Assembly (NCBI GenBank): GCA_002825515.1 | Contig: PJET01000046.1 | Coordinates: forward strand, 1-17,085 | DNA from: Candidatus Thorarchaeota archaeon MP11T_1 | GTDB taxonomy: Archaea; Asgardarchaeota; Thorarchaeia; Thorarchaeales; Thorarchaeaceae | DNA: 17,085 nt | Reading direction: 5' to 3' | In this document: one piece after another, positions 1 through 6,856 of the stretch | Numbering within the stretch: position 1 is the first letter of the stretch | How the letters are laid out: the number at the start of each line of letters is the position of its first letter | Program-made: the position numbers and the translations under genes | Notes under the pieces: generated by a model | What the model was told of the DNA's origin: nothing | Database searches by the model: none | Seen by the model: only the letters and a program-made list of their open reading frames with translations

Positions 1-41
1 GTAGGTAGTCAGAGCCGAATATCTCTCGTGCTATGACAATC
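1..41 (+). repeat. Intergenic element copy R1 (cut by window edge)
   Basis: This is the 3' half of the dispersed element described at R6. It begins inside the first stem and retains AGTCAGAGCCGAATATCTC followed by a CGTGCTATGAC-like end. AGGTA can pair with TATCT (one G-U) to form the second stem. The 5' part lies outside the window. Confidence 0.6.
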
Positions 42-111
42 AGCTTCTGGAAATATGAGGATAATACTCACTGAGTTAATCGGTAGCAGGTAGATGAAAA
101 AAGAATGAGAT

Positions 112-148
112 GAGAGAGGAAGACCCTCTCTCAAATCAGTGTTTTTTT
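112..148 (+). terminator. Hairpin followed by T8 tract
   Basis: GAGAGAGG (112-119) pairs perfectly with CCTCTCTC (125-132) around a five-base loop, and a run of eight T follows at 141-148 with another T5 soon after. On the + strand this is a terminator-like arrangement for transcripts arriving from the left. It also lies just beyond the stop of the minus-strand gene at 208, where it could block antisense read-through. The hairpin matches the one heading the dispersed element, but the element core does not follow here. A sister hairpin lies beyond the paralogous gene at 2150. Confidence 0.55.
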
Positions 149-207
149 TGATTTTTGCGGTATCTAAATCAAAGTAGGGTCAGTCATAGTGAGTTTCTGA
201 AAGAAAT

Positions 208-825
208 CTATCCGTCTAGAACCAGGAACATGCCATAATAGTCTAGGAGTTCACCAGATACGGTATCCCAAACCACCATCCTTTGACTAGGATTGTCAGG
301 ATCTTTGCATGTATACTGGACGTGTGTTTCATATTCACCCACGTCCCAGTAACCAGGTTCAAAGTAAGTATACCAGTGATACAAAGGCCCTGCTAGCCGT
401 CCATCTAGCCACTCAGGCGGCACCCAGTCCTCTAAATTACCATGTCCTCTTGCAACTTTACTTAGTTTCACTTCATCCCAAGCATCATCGCTCGCACCAG
501 ATGGTCTAACCCACACGTGAACTTGTATTGGCTGTGGAAAGAGATCCAGCTCTATTTCCCAATAGACCCAGCCCTCTAAGATGAAGCTTACGACTGATTG
601 CTCAAAGACGTTAAATCGGGGGTATGGGGGGCTGGGCAATGTATCATACACATATCCTGTAAAGATGCGTCCATTTCCATTCCATGCATCTGGATACCCA
701 GGCACAAAGTAATAGTCAGGCGGCATAAACGGTGGCTTGTCAGCATCAACTGCTGAAATAAATCCAAACCCCATCATGACCACACCTATTATGGCCATTA
801 CCAAGACTCTTCTTATTTTACTCAT
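208..825 (-). CDS. Small exported protein, unknown family, paralogue of 2150-2725
   Basis: The product is 205 aa. A basic start (MSKIRR) is followed by a hydrophobic stretch at residues 7-25 ending near a SAVDA site, which reads as a signal peptide or membrane anchor. The mature part is rich in Tyr, Trp, Pro and Asp and probably beta-strand rich. It includes PPFMPP (31-36), LFPQPIQVHVWV (95-106) and KDPDNPSQRMV (174-184), all shared with the paralogue. I recognise no catalytic motif and do not know the family. The ATG at 825 was chosen over upstream starts because it aligns with the paralogue, opens the signal peptide and follows GGGAGTGAT. A stretch of 39 bases (274-312) is identical to 2228-2266 in the paralogue, pointing to recent duplication or gene conversion. 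Promoter and 5' hairpin lie at 851-897. Confidence 0.8.
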   Translation of the reverse strand: MSKIRRVLVMAIIGVVMMGFGFISAVDADKPPFMPPDYYFVPGYPDAWNGNGRIFTGYVYDTLPSPPYPRFNVFEQSVVSFILEGWVYWEIELDLFPQPIQVHVWVRPSGASDDAWDEVKLSKVARGHGNLEDWVPPEWLDGRLAGPLYHWYTYFEPGYWDVGEYETHVQYTCKDPDNPSQRMVVWDTVSGELLDYYGMFLVLDG

Positions 826-850
826 TACATCACTCCCTAAATGTAGAGTC

Positions 851-897
851 GGAAGCGTTTGCTTCCAATCATGAAATATAGTCATGGTTTGATAAAA
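851..897 (-). promoter_or_regulatory. Promoter with hairpin at the predicted mRNA 5' end
   Basis: Read on the minus strand, TTTTATC (891-897) is a TATA-like box. About 25 bases downstream, where transcription should begin, is the inverted repeat GGAAGC (851-856) / GCTTCC (861-866) with loop GTTT. The same arrangement precedes the paralogous gene at 2725, with a longer stem and a different loop. It could be a 5'-terminal mRNA stem-loop or an operator overlapping the start site. Confidence 0.5.
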
Positions 898-990
898 GAC
901 TTCCAATAGCTGACTATAGCTCAATTAGAACAAATCGATATTTGTTGGATACATTAACCATCCGATAATTGGCTAATTTGAAAAGATTGA

Positions 991-1100
991 GGAGAGAGGG
1001 ATTTTACTTCTCTCGATTTGTATCTCGAAACTACATCTTTTTCTCTCGCCTGTACAGCAGATAGCTGGGACCAAAGACCTCACATACCATGACGATTGTC
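991..1100 (+). repeat. Intergenic element copy R2
   Basis: The GAGAG/CTCTC hairpin (992-1014) is followed by CGATTTG, AACTACATCT and a core ending CCATGACGATTG. The first stem is degraded (TCGCC versus AGCAG). Similarity with copy R9 may continue a little further, as both have CTAGT then GATACAAT. The copy lies between the divergently transcribed genes that start at 825 and 1197, so it is upstream of both. Confidence 0.65.
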
Positions 1101-1158
1101 GACTAGTGATACAATTGAAATATGATGAAGCTATGAAACAACATTGATTGTGAGCCTA

Positions 1159-1168
1159 GTATATAACA
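1159..1168 (+). promoter_or_regulatory. TATA-like box for the isochorismatase-fold gene
   Basis: AGTATATAAC sits about 30 bases before the TTG start at 1197. Normal archaeal spacing would place transcription start near 1188, giving a very short leader. Confidence 0.45.
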
Positions 1169-1196
1169 TAATCAAAAATCAAAGGAAGATGAAAGA

Positions 1197-1865
1197 TTGA
1201 GAATTGGTGAGTTCACAGAGGAATTTCTACTTCAGCTTGCCAAAAAAGCATATGCCCAGGGTGATGCTCAGTTCGAAATCAAACCAGAGAACTGTGCCTT
1301 GCTTGTCATTGATATGCAGGATGAATTCGTCAAACCTCATTGGTCACCAGACTGGGTTCCTGAAGCCACTAGGCAAGTTCCGCGTATCAAGAAGTTAATT
1401 GGACATTGCAGACGTAGCAATGTGCCTGTCATCTTCACAGTGTATTCAAAGACACACAACTACATGGATCGACCGAAAACAGGGAAATTCATGCCTGGAC
1501 GGTATTCCGACCTCGATATTGATTTTTCTCAGTTTTATCAGGATGGTCGAGTCTGGCATGAGCTTGAACCACGAGAGGATGAGATAGTGATACGAAAATC
1601 ATCCTATGGGGCATTTTACGATACGCCGCTTGAAACGATTTTAAAAAACTTGGAAAAAGATACTGTGATAATAACTGGCACTCTAACAAACTACTGTTGT
1701 AGCACATCAGCAAGACAGGCATACGAAAGAAGCTTTAAGGTTGTGTTCGGAAGTGATGTGACAGCAGCTGATGATCCAGAACTGCAAGAGTTCGAACTGA
1801 AAGTTATGCGGAAGGGCTTTGCCAAAGTGTTGACATCTGACGAAATCATTGCTGCTTTAAGCTGA
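1197..1865 (+). CDS. Isochorismatase-family cysteine hydrolase
   Basis: The 222 aa product has the fold and catalytic set of the isochorismatase/nicotinamidase superfamily. Asp39 lies in LLVIDMQDEF, Lys134 in VIRKSSYGAF, and the nucleophile is Cys167 in GTLTNYCCSTSAR, which matches the family pattern G-x-x-T-N-x-C-x-x-x-x-A-R. Cys168 is a second adjacent Cys. These enzymes hydrolyse amides or vinyl ethers. The substrate cannot be read from sequence; ureidoacrylate/N-carbamoyl amidases, nicotinamidases and isochorismatases all share these residues. There is no signal peptide, so it is cytosolic. The start is TTG: the ATG at 1189 is out of frame and stops at once, and GGA at 1184-1186 gives a usable SD. 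The gene stands alone between two divergent minus-strand paralogues, which gives no pathway hint. Confidence 0.88.
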   Translation: MRIGEFTEEFLLQLAKKAYAQGDAQFEIKPENCALLVIDMQDEFVKPHWSPDWVPEATRQVPRIKKLIGHCRRSNVPVIFTVYSKTHNYMDRPKTGKFMPGRYSDLDIDFSQFYQDGRVWHELEPREDEIVIRKSSYGAFYDTPLETILKNLEKDTVIITGTLTNYCCSTSARQAYERSFKVVFGSDVTAADDPELQEFELKVMRKGFAKVLTSDEIIAALS

Positions 1866-1896
1866 AACTGCATCTATTTCTCAAGCACCTCTTGGT
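1863..1896 (+). repeat. Possible decayed element fragment R3
   Basis: Beginning at the stop codon, the sequence AAACTGCATCTATTTCTCAAGC resembles the 5' part of the element core (AAACTGCATCTGTTTCTCTTGC in copy R4) and then diverges. No hairpin precedes it. It may be a fossil copy. Confidence 0.35.
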
Positions 1897-2054
1897 CTAT
1901 CCGAACGGATCTAGAGTGACCTGAGATGAGGTATCATGACTGGATCTGGTTTGGATTTAGTGTGCTTGGGCCCTTTGCGGGAACAGAAGCACTCTAGGAG
2001 GAGCGGCGATAGCGTCGTATAAACCTAGATGAGAGTTAATAAAGAAAGAGTGTG

Positions 2055-2075
2055 GAGAGAGGAAGACCCTCTCTC
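2055..2075. terminator. GA/CT hairpin beyond the gene at 2150
   Basis: GAGAGAGG (2055-2062) pairs with CCTCTCTC (2068-2075) over the loop AAGAC, the same stem and loop as at 112-132. Flanking GTG and CAC may extend it. It lies about 75 bases past the stop of the minus-strand gene. The rest of the 1866-2149 interval holds no gene I can support. Confidence 0.45.
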
Positions 2076-2149
2076 TCACCAATGAATTTGTGAGTCTTTT
2101 AGTGTCTGAATCAAAGAAAGTTCAGTCATGGAGGGTTTCTGAAAGAAAT

Positions 2150-2725
2150 CTATCCATCAAGAACTGTTAGCAATCCATAGAAGTCAAGGGGGGTCCCATA
2201 ATCTGGCCCCGGGATAGTATTCCAACACACCATCCTTTGACTAGGATTGTCAGGATCTTTGCATGTGTATGTGACGTGTGTTTCATATACACCCGCGTCG
2301 AAGTAGTACGGTTCAAAGTAGGCATACCAACGATAATTAGGCCCCACAAAATGTGGGTCGCCCCAAACAGCAGCCGCATTTCCCCACGAATTTCGACTTA
2401 GCTTGACTTCGCACCAATCACCACCTGAACTCTTGATCCACACTTGAACTCTTATTGGCTGCGGAAAGAGCTCCGTTTCATCAACAGGCTCCTCTGGGTC
2501 GACATAATACGCCCAACTATGCAGGACAAAGCTCGCCTCTGATCTATAGATTTCGTTGCCATCCCATCCTGGAAAGATGCGGTATGCATCTGGATATCCA
2601 GGATATCCATCAAATCTGGGTGGCATAAATGGTGGTTTTACAGCCTCAACAGCTGTAATCAGTCCAAACCCCAGCATGACCAACCCAATTATGGCCACCA
2701 CTAAAGGTCTTCGTACTCTACTCAT
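2150..2725 (-). CDS. Small exported protein, unknown family, paralogue of 208-825
   Basis: The product is 191 aa. After a basic MSRVRRP, residues 8-26 are hydrophobic and end near TAVEA, as in a signal peptide or anchor. Motifs shared with the paralogue are PPFMPP (31-36), ELFPQPIRVQVWI (85-97), the RWYAYFEP segment, YETHVTYTC, KDPDNPSQRMV (156-166) and the C-terminal LTVLDG. Unlike the paralogue it has three Cys (105, 155, 167), so a disulfide between Cys155 and Cys167 or Cys105 is possible outside the cell. GGGAG precedes the ATG. Function is unknown; the paralogues differ mainly by loop insertions in the first half. The upstream hairpin, promoter and downstream flank are duplicated along with the gene. 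Confidence 0.8.
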   Translation of the reverse strand: MSRVRRPLVVAIIGLVMLGFGLITAVEAVKPPFMPPRFDGYPGYPDAYRIFPGWDGNEIYRSEASFVLHSWAYYVDPEEPVDETELFPQPIRVQVWIKSSGGDWCEVKLSRNSWGNAAAVWGDPHFVGPNYRWYAYFEPYYFDAGVYETHVTYTCKDPDNPSQRMVCWNTIPGPDYGTPLDFYGLLTVLDG

Positions 2726-2750
2726 TTACATTACTCCCATTATTTTAGAG

Positions 2751-2800
2751 TTGGAAGCCATCGCTTCCAATCATAGCAAATAATCAGTGTTAGATATAAA
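2751..2800 (-). promoter_or_regulatory. Promoter with 8-bp hairpin at the predicted mRNA 5' end
   Basis: Read on the minus strand, TTTATATC (2793-2800) is a good TATA box. Transcription should start near 2770, which is where the perfect inverted repeat TTGGAAGC (2751-2758) / GCTTCCAA (2763-2770) lies, with loop CATC. Compared with the paralogue at 851-866, the core stem GGAAGC/GCTTCC is kept while the loop is entirely different. Confidence 0.6.
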
Positions 2801-3045
2801 GCCTTCAATAGTTGGCTATAGCTCAGATATAACATATCGGTATTTGTTGGTTCCCTAAGAGAAAAGCCCACGAGTTTGTAGATTCTCAATTTGATTTCTT
2901 GTAACCTCGTGTTTGAGATATGGATATACAACCAATCGTTCTGCTTGTGAGATTTAGACTCACATCCAAAACAGAAAGGAAGAAAGCATTATCAAATCGT
3001 GAAGTTTCTGAGTTGAATTTCTAAATAGTTGCGTAATTGATGCTC
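2801..3045. other. Intergenic interval with one long-loop inverted repeat
   Basis: No gene is evident. The left part (to about 2850) resembles the sequence upstream of the other minus-strand paralogue. Further right, CACGAG (2869-2874) and CTCGTG (2906-2911) form a short inverted repeat with a 31-base loop. There is no copy of the dispersed element here. Confidence 0.4.
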
Positions 3046-3053
3046 TTTATTAT
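3046..3053 (+). promoter_or_regulatory. TATA-like box for the C25-type peptidase gene
   Basis: TTTATTAT implies transcription from about 3077, giving a leader of roughly 24 bases that contains GGTGA (3091-3095) just before the ATG at 3101. This excludes the in-frame TTG at 3065 as the start. Confidence 0.5.
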
Positions 3054-3100
3054 TGAAATGAAGTTTGTTGCCATTCAAAAGTCCATACTTGGTGAAACAA

Positions 3101-4816
3101 ATGAAAAGAATAGTCTCATCTAGATGGATAGTTTTCACTATATTGTTCATTCTGACTTCTATAACGACCTTCAACTCAGAATATACTTTGATAAACCAAG
3201 AAATAATTACGAGTACACAACCATCTCAGATTGAGTATTTGATCATTACATCAAACTCTTTTGTTGATGAGGTTCAACCACTCGCTAAGTGGAAAACTCA
3301 AAGAGGATTATTTGCAGCAATTATGACAGTTGAGGATATAGAATCACAATATGCTGGCTTTGACCTTAGTGAAAAAGTCAAGAACTGCATTTGGAATTAT
3401 TATGAGAATGAAGGCACTACTTGGATAGTTCTAGCTGGTGGAGAGAACATTGTTCCCACAAGAACCGTATACACCGATGGAGCATATGTCAGTAGTGACT
3501 ACTACTATGCCAATCTTGACAACAACTGGGACATCAGCTCTAGAGGGGTCGCAACAATCGTTGATACAAATGACTGGGGGGCTGAAGTATACATTGGAAG
3601 ATTACCCGCTGACACCAGCACGCAGATGGAAGACCTCGTGTCTAGACTTATCGAATACGAAAGAAACCCTCCACTAGGAACATGGATGAAGACTGCAGTA
3701 TTTGCGGGAGCATTTGCCAGTTTTGACTCGGACATAAATGGTAACGATGTCTTCGATGATGATGACTATAGCGGTTTTGACTCAAACAGAAATCACAACT
3801 GGTTGGTGGAAAATATCATCCCCTCTGATTGGAATTGCATTCTACTTGGTGAAACTGAAGGCATTCAAACAACACAATACTCCTATGACTATTCCATAAA
3901 CGAATCAATACTTGTGGAATGTGTCAATGATGGCGCATCCATTGTGATGTCAGATGCACATGGTTCACCCACATCGACCCAAAGGTCAGTCTTTATAGAT
4001 GATGTAGATGGGGATGGTCTTTTTGATCAGGGAACTGATGATATTGGAGGACGCGTCTTCTTGTCAACATCGACTCCTTTTAATGCTGGAAATAAACTTG
4101 GATTCTATTTCCTTGCAGCATGCTCAACAGGAACCTTTCTTGGTCTTGAGTGTTTGACTGAATACATTACTCGCACAAGTGGAATCGGATGTATAGGAAG
4201 TTCTGGGTCAGCATACTATGATCCAAACTGGTATGATGGTGAAACACTGGGCTGGTACACACAAGGCCTCCTAGAGAGATTCTGGAGACAGATTTTCAGT
4301 GAAGATGGGAATCATCCGGGGAAGGCACTTGTACTTGCAAAGGAAAAGTATAGCGAAGACTATGTCCTACTGAATCCAGATGCATACGATGGAGGACGTA
4401 CATTAAGTCAGTATAATCTGATGGGTGATCCTGAAGTCCCTCTCTGGCTTGATATTCCACTGTCACTGAACATCAGCACAACTACAAACAATGCTACAAG
4501 AACCATTTCTGTTCTTGTAGAAACTGATGACTCTCCAATTTCTGATGTCGTTGTCACAATGGTCGGTGATTCTGTCTATCAGCGAGCAGTCACAGATGTC
4601 AATGGCGAGGTACAGCTTTCTATGCCGAATGTTCAGAGCTTGAGGGAGGTCACAATTACTGTTTCAAAGAACGGTTTTACTCCTTCAGAAGCAGAAACTA
4701 CTATTCCACCAGTTGAATTTGGGATTAATATATTGAGCATTGAAACTGCTGCAATCACTGTTGTAACAATCGCAATAGTAGTGGGGATAGTGGTCATGGT
4801 AAAGAGAAGAACTTGA
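3101..4816 (+). CDS. Secreted, membrane-anchored C25 (gingipain-type) cysteine peptidase
   Basis: The 571 aa product has a signal peptide (about residues 1-25, MKRIVSSR then a hydrophobic run). The C25-like catalytic region follows, beginning EYLIITSNSF, with substrate-domain features such as WKTQRG, WIVLAGGENIVPTR and YIGRLPADT. The catalytic dyad is probably His287 (SDAHGSP) and Cys341 (FLAACSTGTF). The region closes with YNLMGDPEVPLW, a frequent C25 signature. Asp-rich loops (DINGNDVFDDDD, DDVDGDGLFDQ) look calcium-binding. Residues about 455-535 resemble a carboxypeptidase-regulatory-like beta-sandwich, followed by a membrane helix (about 546-568) and a short basic end (KRRT). The protein should therefore face outward with its C-terminus in the membrane. 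Substrates are unknown; processing of surface proteins is plausible by analogy only. Overall architecture is normal for archaeal members. Confidence 0.85.
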   Translation: MKRIVSSRWIVFTILFILTSITTFNSEYTLINQEIITSTQPSQIEYLIITSNSFVDEVQPLAKWKTQRGLFAAIMTVEDIESQYAGFDLSEKVKNCIWNYYENEGTTWIVLAGGENIVPTRTVYTDGAYVSSDYYYANLDNNWDISSRGVATIVDTNDWGAEVYIGRLPADTSTQMEDLVSRLIEYERNPPLGTWMKTAVFAGAFASFDSDINGNDVFDDDDYSGFDSNRNHNWLVENIIPSDWNCILLGETEGIQTTQYSYDYSINESILVECVNDGASIVMSDAHGSPTSTQRSVFIDDVDGDGLFDQGTDDIGGRVFLSTSTPFNAGNKLGFYFLAACSTGTFLGLECLTEYITRTSGIGCIGSSGSAYYDPNWYDGETLGWYTQGLLERFWRQIFSEDGNHPGKALVLAKEKYSEDYVLLNPDAYDGGRTLSQYNLMGDPEVPLWLDIPLSLNISTTTNNATRTISVLVETDDSPISDVVVTMVGDSVYQRAVTDVNGEVQLSMPNVQSLREVTITVSKNGFTPSEAETTIPPVEFGINILSIETAAITVVTIAIVVGIVVMVKRRT

Positions 4817-4841
4817 TAGGGTGCCTGTAAAAACAGTGAAA

Positions 4842-4942
4842 GAGAGAGGAATAATCTCTCTCGATTTTAAACTGCATCTGTTTCTCTTGCCTGTAACACA
4901 GATAGTCAGGCCTGAATACCTCACGAGCCATGATGATTTCTC
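4842..4942 (+). repeat. Intergenic element copy R4
   Basis: GAGAGA/TCTCTC hairpin (about 4842-4862), then CGATTTT, AAACTGCATCTG, TTTCTCTTGCC and GATAGTCAGGCC, ending GCCATGATGATTTC. It lies 25 bases after the peptidase stop. The first stem is weakened here (TTGCC opposite CACAG). Confidence 0.7.
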
Positions 4943-4954
4943 TATCTCACATAC

Positions 4955-4962
4955 CTTATATG
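4955..4962 (+). promoter_or_regulatory. TATA-like box for the gene at 5001
   Basis: CTTATATG lies 39 bases before the GTG start. Predicted initiation near 4985 leaves a short leader holding the SD GGTGGGAG (4989-4996). Confidence 0.5.
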
Positions 4963-5000
4963 ACACAGTTTACTTCAAACTCTAAGTCGGTGGGAGAATA

Positions 5001-5921
5001 GTGTCTTTGACCAGTGCGGATGAAAAGGTAATTCAGAGGATAAAGGAAGGCGCGCACAAAGCATACCCAGAGGATCGCTATGTTGACCCCGCCTTGATAC
5101 CAGGAGGTGTTGTCACTTTCCTGTCACTCACATTCCTTCTGTTTCACTTTATTTTCGCTGATGGTTTTCCCATCCCTTTTGAGCTCGCATTGAGCGGTAC
5201 ACTTATCGGGATTTGCCTACTCATCCCAGGACTCATTGTTTGGTACTACTTCAGGACAGTGTATTCTTATCTCGGACTCAGGAGGTTCCAAGTGGCACTT
5301 TCAATCACTGCACTTGAACTTTCAAATCATGGTCACAAAGATGTCCAGCCGCTCATTGACTCCATCTATCCTGCGGAATATGAGTATCTACGCATCTTTA
5401 CGGCAATTGGTCCCAGTACTTTACTTAAACGGATGGAAGGTATACATTGGGATTCCGAAACACTTGCTCGGATGACTCGACAGACTGAAACCTACGCCGC
5501 TTCACTAATTGGATTTGTTGGAGCACTGGCACTCATTGGAGGATTAATCTTCCTTCCTGTATACTTTCTGATGTTCCTGATGTTACGAATACAAAATATG
5601 TTCCTTCTATTCTTGGATTTTCTTCTTCTCATTTTCGGAATAGTAATACTGCTTCATACCAGACGAAAGCTTAGGGCTCTCAAGGATACTATGCCTAAAG
5701 AAAGCGCCCCGACTGATATACCCCGACTCGTTGATATTACGTCATCAGAGTGTTCGGTTGACGATGTTCTTTCATTGATCAGCCTTGGTTATTCGCATCC
5801 GCTTCGAATTCTCGTACTGGGAGCATACAACACTCTTGAGTATACTGGAAGAGTCTACCATACTGGAAACGGGATTGAACTTCGCGAGGCTTTTCTACTA
5901 CCAACAATTAGGATGAGATAA
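5001..5921 (+). CDS. Four-helix membrane protein, unknown function
   Basis: The 306 aa product starts at GTG, five bases after a strong SD (GGTGGGAG). After a charged N-terminal segment of about 30 residues come two membrane helices (about 34-52 and 61-83). A soluble stretch of about 80 residues with several acidic and aromatic positions follows, then a second pair (about 166-188 and 193-216). The last 85 residues or so are soluble and include VDITSSECSVDDVLSLISLGYSHPLRIL-like helical sequence. I recognise no catalytic motif or family. The stop codon directly abuts a truncated copy of the dispersed element. It could be a scaffold or sensor of the inner face, but the sequence does not decide. 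Confidence 0.75.
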   Translation: MSLTSADEKVIQRIKEGAHKAYPEDRYVDPALIPGGVVTFLSLTFLLFHFIFADGFPIPFELALSGTLIGICLLIPGLIVWYYFRTVYSYLGLRRFQVALSITALELSNHGHKDVQPLIDSIYPAEYEYLRIFTAIGPSTLLKRMEGIHWDSETLARMTRQTETYAASLIGFVGALALIGGLIFLPVYFLMFLMLRIQNMFLLFLDFLLLIFGIVILLHTRRKLRALKDTMPKESAPTDIPRLVDITSSECSVDDVLSLISLGYSHPLRILVLGAYNTLEYTGRVYHTGNGIELREAFLLPTIRMR

Positions 5922-5970
5922 GAGATCGCAGATAGTCCGGTCAAATATCTCGCGTGCCATGATGATGAAG
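5922..5970 (+). repeat. Intergenic element copy R5, 5'-truncated
   Basis: Only the second half of the element is present, starting immediately after the stop codon of the upstream gene: CGCAGATAGTCCGG, then TATCTCGCGTGCCATGATGATG. The second stem AGATA/TATCT is intact; the GA/CT hairpin and the ACATCTG segment are missing. Confidence 0.6.
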
Positions 5971-6061
5971 AGGTAGTTTCTATAGAGGATTAATGGTTAG
6001 TCATCCAGACCGATTGACATAACTGACGGATTTAGCTCTCCTAGTAATTGAGTTGCATTTA

Positions 6062-6637
6062 ATGTCTACAGGTTCACCTTTTCCTATACTCGAAACTAAT
6101 AGACTAGTTTTACGCCAACTAACGGTTGATGATTCAGAGAATTGGTTCAAGAATCTCTCTGATGATTGGGTGGCTGTTCTTATTGGAATGGAGCCTCTCG
6201 AAAATGTGGAGGATTCTAAGAGCATCATCAATAGCTTCATTGATCGCTATGAAAAGAAGAATGGAATGGCTTGGGCAATCATATTGAAAGAAGATGAAAG
6301 TTTCATTGGCACATGCAGTTATGAGAAAATCGATAGTCACAACCTCAGTGGTGAAATAGGCTATGATCTACTGAAGAAGTATTGGGGACATGGATTCATG
6401 ACTGAGGCACTGATTTCGGTAATCGACTATGGCTTTGAATCTCTCAGACTGAATAGAATCGAAGCTCACACAGCAGCCATTAATTCAGCTTCTAGGAACC
6501 TCCTAAGAAGATTGGGATTTTTCGAAGAGGGCGTCTTTCGAGAGAGCTCTTTCTTTAGAGGGGAATTCAGAGATGATTGTCAATATTCGTTACTAAGACG
6601 GGAATGGAACAAGTCCCAGAAAAACACTGAAGATTAG
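6062..6637 (+). CDS. GNAT N-acetyltransferase, RimJ/RimL type
   Basis: The 191 aa protein opens with the classic ETNRLVLRQLTVDD strand of the Acetyltransf_3 branch. The acetyl-CoA pyrophosphate loop is KKYWGHGFMTEAL (about 105-117), matching the family Q/R-x-x-G-x-G/A pattern in its GHG form, and NSASRNLLRRLGF (about 141-153) is the usual motif B region. The C-terminal FFRGEFRDDCQYSLLRREW is typical of ribosomal-protein or small-molecule GNATs. The substrate cannot be inferred. ATG 6062 is preferred to the TTG at 6053; there is no strong SD before either. The protein is cytosolic, with no functional link to its neighbours visible. Confidence 0.88.
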   Translation: MSTGSPFPILETNRLVLRQLTVDDSENWFKNLSDDWVAVLIGMEPLENVEDSKSIINSFIDRYEKKNGMAWAIILKEDESFIGTCSYEKIDSHNLSGEIGYDLLKKYWGHGFMTEALISVIDYGFESLRLNRIEAHTAAINSASRNLLRRLGFFEEGVFRESSFFRGEFRDDCQYSLLRREWNKSQKNTED

Positions 6638-6645
6638 CAAGAGTT

Positions 6646-6775
6646 TTGAGGGAGGGCGGAAAGACCTATCTCGAAATAAAACTTGAAACTACATCTGTTT
6701 CTCTTGTCTGTATGGCAGATAGTCAGATTTGATTATCTCCCGCGCCATGACGATTCTCGGTAAACTTATGTCAAA
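6646..6775 (+). repeat. Intergenic element copy R6 (full length)
   Basis: Reference copy. An imperfect GA/CT hairpin (6648-6672) is followed by GAAATAAAACTTGAA and the core ACTACATCTG, TTTCTCTTGTC, TGTAT, GGCAGATAGTCAG, ATTATCTCCCGCGCCATGACGATTCTC. Stem 1 is TTGTC/GGCAG (G-U pairs allowed) and stem 2 is AGATA/TATCT. The copy runs on into GGTAAACTTATGTCAAAG, an extension shared only with R7 and R10, the copies directly upstream of the three beta-helix genes. TAAACTTATG could act as their TATA region. Confidence 0.75.
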
Positions 6776-6796
6776 GTTATGAGATTCTTTTGGTTG

Positions 6797-6856
6797 ATTT
6801 CAAGGAACGTAACGACTTCTTACATTTCAACACAGGTCGGAAGGGAGAGAAAGCAC
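6797..6856 (+). promoter_or_regulatory. Conserved leader of beta-helix gene 1
   Basis: The DNA from TTTCAAGGAACG through TTTCAACACA to AAGGGAGAGA is closely conserved before all three beta-helix genes, and the GGGAG SD sits nine bases from the ATG at 6857. About 54 bases present in the other two leaders, including a small hairpin, are missing here. An open frame runs through this leader from an ATG at 6779, but it is not the likely start. Confidence 0.6.

Noticed and set aside
1936..2022. 28-codon open frame between the isochorismatase-fold gene and the gene at 2150
   Set aside because: It is short, has no recognisable sequence, and its SD is too close to the ATG; there is no evidence beyond being open.
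3065..3100. TTG start for the C25-type peptidase
   Set aside because: The TATA box at 3046 places transcription downstream of this TTG, while ATG 3101 has an SD and opens the signal peptide.
4928..4942. ATGATGA in some element copies as a C box of a C/D guide RNA
   Set aside because: The motif is at the 3' end of the element, is not kept in most copies, and no D box is correctly placed on either strand.
6779..6856. N-terminal extension of beta-helix protein 1 from ATG 6779
   Set aside because: It is an open frame through leader DNA conserved before all three paralogues; the SD and signal peptide fit ATG 6857, and gene 2 has no such extension.
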